Shown here: positions 52,501 through 61,500 of the stretch, piece by piece | Numbering within the stretch: position 1 is the stretch's first letter | How the letters are laid out: each line of letters starts with the position of its first letter | Source: Burhinus oedicnemus | Lineage: Eukaryota; Chordata; Aves; Charadriiformes; Burhinidae | DNA length: 64,000 nt | Assembly: GCA_008921705.1 (NCBI GenBank) | Contig: VFFE01007101.1 | Location: 317,050 to 381,049, forward strand | Direction of reading: 5' to 3' | The notes under the pieces: model-generated | What the model was told of the DNA's origin: nothing | Seen by the model: the letters and a program-made list of their open reading frames with translations, nothing else | The model's database searches: none | Translations under genes and position numbers: made by a program

Positions 52501-55500
52501 TTCCCTGGAGTTCCTAATCCAGTGCTTCAGCAAATTGAAAGATGTCAGACAAATATATGGAGCCTTATCTCACCTCTTCTATGAGCTAGGTGTCTACACT
52601 GTGAGCTTGATCCATCCTTTCCTTGGGAAGCTGTAGCAATTAGTTTGAGAACCTTTATCTCTGAAACTGTTGGCTCCCTGCTAATCCTCTGCTCATTCTG
52701 CTGTCTGATTATCACAAAAGCATTGGCAAAATCACTCCAAAAAGCTGTGTTAAGAACTACACATTTTGAACTACCCATTATTCCTTGACAATAAGACCTG
52801 TTTTCCTGAACATCTGACCACATGCTTGATCATACCCAGGATGCTTGCTCTAGTAGAGTAGGTATCTCTATAGACAAAACCCAGTCATGATCCAATAACT
52901 CAGTTTGGTCTGGGGACAGTCCAACAAGTGAGGCAGACACGACCATGCCATTTTTTTCTCTCCTTGCTTAGTCTAGTCCTCCAAAGCTAGCCCAGGAGGT
53001 CTTGTGTGCTCAAATCATCTCACAGTACCTGGGACCTCTCATAGAAATCGTGGTTGGAAGAGACCTCAGAGGTCTGTAGGCCAGCCTCCCACTTAAAATT
53101 GCACCATTGTCAACAGCAGAGTAGGTCACCTGTGGCTTTCTCTGGCAAGTCTTGAAGTCTGTGTGTGTGTGTGTTTTCCAGACACCAATGGACCTGCACC
53201 AACATTGTCTACATGTTCTTTGACCACCTGCTGCACGACGAGACACAAATAGATGAGAAGCTTCTGAGACTTCTTGTGAAGCAGTTCATTTTCATCTGGA
53301 ATGTATGAGCTCAGTGTAGTGCTTGCGTGGACAATTTATAGCCTTGGAGACTCGCAGAGTTTGGAAGGAGCCTTACCTTCCAGGGATTCCTCTGATCCCA
53401 GCTTGAGGGAGGGCATAGAAATGGGAAGAGGGTGGGAAGAGGGTGGAAACACCATCCAGTGCAAAAAAACACTGAGATTTCAGAATCATCATGAAAGCAC
53501 CCCAAAATCAGAATTTTCTTTAAAGGAAGGTGTCCTTGAAGGCTTAAGACATATTTCAGGCCAATTATCCCTAGCATTACATGAGGAAAGATACATGGTG
53601 CGTCATTTGATTTTGGTGTTTTATTATGTAATTTTGTGGTGCTGACATCCCATCTTCTTCCTCTTTCATATGCCAACGAGATAGTTACATTGAGCTTTCA
53701 CCATCCTTTCTTTCCTACAGCGCCTGACTGAAACACAAAATTTTGAGCCAGCAGAAACTTTTGAGTTGGTGACAAAAGTGCTCAAGAAATGCAACCAAAA
53801 TGCTGACACCGTGTACCTTGTGTAAGTCCAAGCCAAAAGCAAAAAAAAAAAAAGCTGTTCTTGGGACATTTTACATCAAAATTGTTTTTTGTAAGGAGCA
53901 GGGTAAGATCGTCCCTAGTCAATGGGAATGAATGTCCTCAGACCAAAGTATTCCTCCTGGAGACTTCCAGTGCCAGGGCATGTAATACCCAGCCTCAGAA
54001 GGTCATGGGGCAAAGTCTTTCGCATGCAGTGTCATGCCTGGCTGGTGACAGAGACAACCCTGGAATAAAATGTGGTGTAATTGATGTAGGTACTTATAGG
54101 CCTAGTGAGACTGTGAATAAGGCCCATCCCTCTCACCCAGCCACGCTTAGCATGATGGGCCACATCTCTTAGATGGGATGGTCCTTGGTGGAGCCACTCC
54201 CTTATTAAACTAGCAGGTGTTGCCCTTATTCTCTGCTCACCAGTAAGGCTAGTTAAAAATGACCATCCAGTTTTGATGTCCATGGCAAACTTTGGGCAGG
54301 AGAATCCCATGCCCACCCTCAAGTCTGGCACCAGTGTAAAATCAGCCCTGAGTTGTGTCTTCCTTTGGTGGCATCTTTCAGGAAGGGTGTGAAGGACTGC
54401 AAGAGCTGTCTACTGGAGATCACTGACCCAGCAGAGCTACCCTGTGGCCACATTTTCTGCTCACAGTGCATCCGTGAGTGGAGAAGCAAACAGTGTAAGA
54501 TCTGCAAGGATAACTTCCCAGAGGATTATACACCCACAGCTACAGCAGCCACAAGGTATCCTGTAACTAGTAAAACAACTAGTTTTGTTGTTTCAGTCTC
54601 TTATCACTTTGTATAAAATACTGGAATAGTTACCAGCGCAGAGGCTGCACAAATGTCATTAACGTGTAAGCTCCATGGAAATGTCAGTATTTACCATGTG
54701 TAGCAAACCCTTGGTGGTGAAAGGATTCACATGAAGAGATCTGGGGTCAATTCCAGCCCTTTTACCTCCGTCTCAATAGGCAGTCTATCGAGGCATGTAT
54801 ACTACATGAGAATCCATTTTTCTTTGTTCTCTAGCTATCTTGAGTGGAGCTAGGAGAGAGGGAGAGTACAGGGTAAGAAGAAAGTTTGTCCTCAGTATTC
54901 CAGGGAAAATGCTGTAGTGGGTTTTCTGGAGGTTCATTCCCCTCTCTATTTAAAAAGTGTATTTATTCTCCACAGTCTAGGTGTACCTGGTCTCCTGGTC
55001 AAATTCAGAGAGGCAGAAAAGCAAAGTTGTTTCTTTGCTTTGTTGCATTTTGATGGTAGATCTTGATTTTATTCCTCCCTACAGGGAAGCTGTTGCACGT
55101 CACAACAAATTCAGGAGGAAATGTAACTCCTTCTTTGTGGAGTTTGTCACCACCTCTGTCCTGGGAGACAGAGGCACACCGTCCCCAGAAGTCATCACTC
55201 AACTGATCCGGTTTGTGGCCTGCAAGCCATCCAGCCCTGAGCACCAGGCAGTAAAAAGGGGTAAGAGCCTGACTTCACTGAGACCTTGACCTGATCTTGT
55301 ACTAAAGAAAAATAATGAATGTCATCCTTCATTTTTAGTGTGCAAGTCACAAAGTGAGCTGTCACCCTTTGAAGAGTGCATGGACACCAGTCCAACAATC
55401 AAGTCCTCCCTCTTGAAACTGCTTCTGCGTCATGGGTTAGCATGAGCTAGCTCCGAACCCGATCACTGAGCCACACGGGCTTCATGGATGCTCACATCCT

Positions 55501-58500
55501 ATGTCTTTTTTTGTCATAGGTTCAACAACATAAAGGTTCACCTGCAAAAATACCTTTCTGAGATAGAGGAAAAGATGACCTTCAACAAAAGGACCTGGAA
55601 CCATTTCTACTTCATGGTGGTGCATTGTCTGGAGGTAAATGCAAATATCCTTGAGATGTGCCTGGAATTCATACTCAAACTAACCATTGTTTCCTGTCCT
55701 GCCCTTTGCAGATCACACTCTTCCTCTCTCTTTCCCCCTGCTGGCTCCTGAGGTGGTCTGGAACAGGCTGCTGACCTCCCTTGGTTATGTGCCTAAGTGT
55801 CGTCTGGAAGAACCCAGGCCTGAGTTAATAAGGTCCAATGTACAGTCTGAATTTTGGAGCTGGAGCTCCTGGAGCCCAGGGGTGCCCATAACCTGATTTG
55901 TAAGCCACGAGAGCCTCCCTTAAGCACAGCTGATACTCTGAGCCAAACAGCCCCTGGTCTCTGCTCCACTTTGAACTGGTGCACTACAGATATGCACAAG
56001 CACATCTGTTCAACATGTGATTCTCCACCAAGTGAATCAAGAAGGGAGGCAGTCCTGTCATGCCAGACAAACAGAGTTGGGGCTACCCTCAAAGATGATG
56101 AAAAGTAGTCCACCTGCAAAGCAGGTCATTGTGGGGGACTTGAGATTCACAGGGTACATCATCACATCAGAAATGAGCTCTGCACCTTGTGAAAAGGCTT
56201 AGGAAAGAAGAAGGGACTACCCAGAACCTATGGCAGCTTTGGACTCTTAACTTCCCCTCTCTCTCTTTTTCTGTTGAACAGGATTTTATGTATCCTTCTT
56301 CCCAAGACGATGTCAACCAGCTTGCTGAAAGCTGCCTCTCCACTGCAGACCTTTCCACTTTTGGCTCACACAAGGCCTCAAAAATTGACACCCTCCAGTT
56401 CATAGCCCGTCTCCGGTTCTCCATCAGCCATGTGGCCACTGTGCTTGGCAGACAGGTGCTCTCCGGTGAGTCCTGCTGCTAGCACATAGAGCATGAGATT
56501 TGTGTTTTCTCATAAGCAGGTTTAGAACAAGCCAAACATTTGCTAGTATAGGAGGTTTCTTCGGGGGGGGCGGGGAGTGGACAGGAAGGGAAAAAGAAGA
56601 GAAAAAAAGGCAAACTTTTGTCTAAGTTTAAGGGGTTTAACAGGCAAATTTTCAAGAGGTGATTCAGGATCAGAAGGGCTAATTTATTTCTGTTAAATCT
56701 AGATCATTTTTTAACCCTTTTGTTCTGATGCTATAAAACTATTTTTTGGTAATATTGAAACTGAATGGAGTTAAAGTTGCTAAATTTTGTATACAAACAG
56801 GTTGCATCCAAAGATGTGTATGTTGCGCCCAAAATGTATATATTACCTAGAACTTGCTCTGAAACCATTTTCATTTTTCTGGATTACTTTCCCAATAATG
56901 AAACATCTAATTTCTGTTCAGAGTTAAAAGAAACTTTACTGAATACTGCCATTTCCCCTGAATAAATAGTTCTCCATACAGGGGTGGTGTGCAGCAGTGT
57001 ATCACGATAATCATTTAGGTATCTACAGGTAGGTGCATGTGCTGGGACTCTGTTCTCTCATTTGTCTGTTGCAAATGACAGGCAGAGTCAATGGAGCTCA
57101 CACTGAACACGTGTGAGACTCTTGGTTTAGAAGCGGATGTATTGCACCTGAAACTCTGTTGATTCACTTCCTTCCATCTTTGTCAGCTTTGAAGCGTGTC
57201 CAAGTAAAGTCTGAGTAAGGAGGCCAACACAATCCTACCTCCACCAGTGTAATCAATGGAGATACAGGAGACCCTTTATAAGGTTGAGATGTAAAACAGG
57301 CCAGAGAATTCCCACTTCTCTCAGCTACCATGAACAGAGCCATGAGATTGCTCTCTACCTTCTGGACAGCCTGTGAGAGCTTTCTTCTCTGACCTAAGAT
57401 GCTAGAGAAGAATACCCAACCAAGATCCTATAAGGGCCAAAAATGGGAAGACAGTGGACTGTTCAGTCCCCATATTCACTGCCTAGATTCTACCTCCCTG
57501 CATGCTGCAGTATTAAGAAGCCCAGGATACTATGGTTGCAGGCCATACTTCTGCTCTTGGGGAAAATATGTTGTTGCAACCTAACTGGGTGATGTGCTTG
57601 CAAAAAGGATTTTTGTTATATGACTGAACGGGAGTAAACCTAATGAGAAATCTCACTGGTAGCTGCAGATCCAAACATACAATCTCCTGGTGGGAACAAG
57701 CAAGAGGAGCAAGACCTGGTGAATGCAATGAAGAAGCTGGTGGCAAATGCACAGACCCCATGGCCTCAAATATTCCTCATTAGAAATCTCTATAACAACT
57801 ACGGGTTCATCCCAATGCAGAAGATCCTTCAAGCAGAAAAATGGATTTTACCCAGAGGGGTTGAAATTTCACAGGTGAGTATCTTCCAAAAGCCCATCTA
57901 CAGGTCACTGAAGTTGTGGCACCCAAGGACACAGATACACACAGGCTTTTCTTTGCAGCCAGCTCTGAGGGTGTACAGCTGGCTAACTTGTGCCCTGCCA
58001 GGTGAAATACATCTTATATTGTAGCCTGTGTAGCCGATGGGATAGGAATCACCCAACCTAAGTAATGAAAAATTGCTTCCTGGGGGCTTTCTTCCAGTAT
58101 GGGGAGAGATATAAGCTCCTCTAGAGAACAATTCATCCCTCCTTCATACCTGCTTAGCACATGACTGTTCCCCTGGAGGGACCTATTCATGTATTTGGAA
58201 GACTGCAGAAATTAAACAATTGCACAGTAAAATTGGAGCAGAACAGATTTCAGACCCCATATCTCTGCAGCACCCCAAGCTTTCCCCCATGATACAAATA
58301 CAGATTTTAAAAGACACAAAACCAGTTTGTAATATTCACAACACAAAAATAACACGATAATTTGTGAGGGGTCCATCTGAATGCTTCAGTGGGCTTGAGA
58401 TAGCCTTCTACATGCTGGTGGTATCTTCATTATGATAACGTAACTTACATCTGTATTTCACAGCATATGGGTGCCTGGTCAAATATAACACTGATGTTTT

Positions 58501-61500
58501 CGGTGCTGGAAAGAGCAGAAAATCAAATAAAAACCAAAGATCCCCAGGAAGTCCAGAGACTGATGGTGAGCATCCATTGTGTTTCCTACAGAAGATTTCT
58601 ATGGGGTGTTTGTAGAAAGCTATAGGAATTTCCTCCTGAGTTGGAGACAAAAGGATCATCACATTTATATAAAACACCACTTTTGAAGCCTACCAGTGGG
58701 CACCCCATCAAGAGGTGCCTTATAGGTCTCCTTAGATTTCATCTGGTTTGTTCAATTTCTTTTCTAGCCTATCATAAAGCAAATGGAAAACATCCTGCAA
58801 ATACCACTGCTCCCAGAAGAGCCTCTGGAAAACAAGATTAATAAGATGGTGGATGCTCTGTGCAGACACAAAAACAAGGTCTTGATGGAGGTGGTGTTTC
58901 ACACTGCATTGACTCTGGGCCTATACCAAAGTCCCCTCACTCAACTTTTCAGAAATATCTGCTTTAATCCTTGTGTGGTGAAGGTAAGTCAAGATGTATG
59001 GATACAGATATTTCCCTTCATGATAACACTGTCAGGTGCCTTTTACACAACCAACTCTGTCAGCTTACAGCCAGATTTGGTTTGGGTCAGTTTGCAGCTT
59101 TCTGGGTTGTTGTAAACTCCGTATGGAGCCTTCTAGTTCTTCCACTCCCTACCGGACAGTCTACTGAGAGCAGAGACTGTCCATCACTATCTGTATTGAA
59201 AGTGGGGGACGCAGCCTGCTGGCGATGCTCATCTCTCTCTAGTGAGTCTAAGGGAGCCTAGGGGCCTGCCAAATACTAGTTGTCGACTGAGCTTATATGA
59301 CTCAAATCCTAGCCCAGTCTTCTTCATTCTGACCTAAAATACACCAGCTGTCAGGTAACGATAAACTCTACTAGACTAGACCCCCTTTGCATCTCATGAT
59401 GCATAAATTGGTCCTGTTATTTGAGGAGTGCAGAAAGCAATTGAGATGTGCATTACCCGTCTCCTGGCTGTGAAGACAATGGCAGTGTCCAGATCCTGCT
59501 CCTTCCCTCTGAGTTCTCAGTTTGGTAGGCGGATACCAAAGAAGTCACAAAGATGCTAACGTGGGCATCACTGTTGTTGTAAGCCCAGCCATCCCCAGTG
59601 TATCCCCAGTTGATACAATGCTATGTCCCTTGGTCTATGTCTTAGTTAAGCTTTTTCATGTACCCATTTGCACCTAATGTGTTTATCTCCAGAACTGTTA
59701 TTTCTCCAGTAGATGAGAAGCAAACTAGGAAAATGGTTACATGATTCCTCAAATCCTTCTTTAGACCTGTGTTTCCTTTCTAAGGGGTCCTACCTTCCCA
59801 CCATGCCTGGAGACCTGCTTTTTGATCAGAAGAACTGGAAAATTGGTCAATGTGATACACTCTGGAGTAAGTGCTGGGGAAATTTTACTTCAGTACAGCC
59901 CAGCTGCTCCTATATGGATGGTAGACACAGGGAACTTGCTAGAAATGTGCCCTGAGACAGCTGGCCTGGGGATGGAGGGAAAGGAGGAATGGGCGGATGG
60001 AGGGAAGGGTGGCTTTCTTTAAAGATACTTCTGTGCTTCTGTTGTGTACTTTACCGATCTCCTTTTGGCTGCAGCAACTCCAGGCCCATTTATGGCAAAC
60101 TCTGTGAGAACCATATTGTGAGACCAGATCCCAGTATATGGGAAGAAGGTCTTACTTGGGAATGGCCTGGGCTGTTGCTCTCCCAGTGAATTTTTGGCTG
60201 TGCTTACATCATGGAGGATTTTGTAATGGGAGACAATTGACTAATTAATTCCCTTTCATACACAGCTTGTCAGTGTGGATCATACTGGATCATCACCAAT
60301 GTAAGTGTCTTCTGGCTTTTTGTGATGCTGAGGGTCTTCTGTCTGCTGTTAGATTTTCTGCCCTGCATCTTACACTGCTATCATTTCTTTACCTACAGTG
60401 CGGGCGTCCCTGGGAAGTCAAGCAATGCCTATGTGGTGCCAAAGTTGGAGGAATTAATCACAAACCTGAGAGAGGTTTTGTGAGGAAGGAGATGTAAGTT
60501 GGCAGTCCCTGCCCTACAGCCCAAGAGATGAACAGCGCTGTGGCCGCTTGACCCACTTTCCATTTTCTGGGAACAGGAGTAACACTGTACCTGGGCAAAG
60601 CAAGATCTTTGTGACCCAGGGTCCAATCACAGGAGGAAATCTTGGAAATACCTGCTGGGGGGAACAGAGAGGAGAGAAAGCATGAGTAACATGAAACAGC
60701 TGGAAAGGGCATTTCTTCAGCAGCAGTTCTTCCCTTCTAAAAGTCTCATGTCACCCCAAGTTCACACTTGTTCTTACCCAGTGATGGCCAAGCCTCTGTC
60801 AATGTTAACTTCCATGAGATGAGCCCAGTCATTGACAGTGTAAACTGAATTACATTTCCTTATCACAGCACAGAGGATAAAACAGGAAAAGGATACATCC
60901 TTGGGAGCCCTGCGATACGGAGAATTGAATTGGAGAGGGACCTGTCGCCTGCCTCTGTCTGTCTTGCAAGAGCTCTGTTGCATTCATCCATGCTGCTGGG
61001 AATCCATACAGATAAACAGGTGAAACAGCTCCTGGTTCTTTTCTCTCCCTTACCTCCTGTCTGTCTCTCCACCTCACTTAGCCTGCAGCTTCCACGTGAT
61101 GAATAACTCTTCTGCCCTACTGCGGGAGGAAGCTTTCTTGAGAGCTACATTAAGAAATCACCCTGTCTTCCAGGCAATTCTAAGTCTGATGACAGAGAAG
61201 CCAAAAGATGTGGCAAAATTCTTCTGGGACCACCTTGAAAAAGATATTGAATGCCTGGCAGAGGCACTTAGCAGAAACATGGAGGATGCCACAGTGACTG
61301 TCCATCTGTTTCTCCAGCACTTGAGCAACAGTACAACAAGTAAAGGTACATTCTACACATTGGGAGGGTACCAGCAGGTTTACATCAGGTTGGTTTTCAC
61401 ATGGCCACTGGAACCGGTGGCTCTTATCCCATGACTGCAGCTGTTCTGCACAGACTCCAGTGTCTACTGGGAGAGGGTCCTTATTTTGCTTTGCATTTCC

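Noticed and set aside
56765..56965. 66-codon open frame inside intron 47
   Set aside because: Flanking exons 47 and 48 already join in phase and match the family without it; the acceptor-like CAAACAG lacks a pyrimidine tract.
57957..58002. Candidate exon between TTTGCAG and CCAG|GTGAAA in intron 48
   Set aside because: Its phase (0 in, 1 out) would break the join to exon 49, and its residues do not match RNF213.
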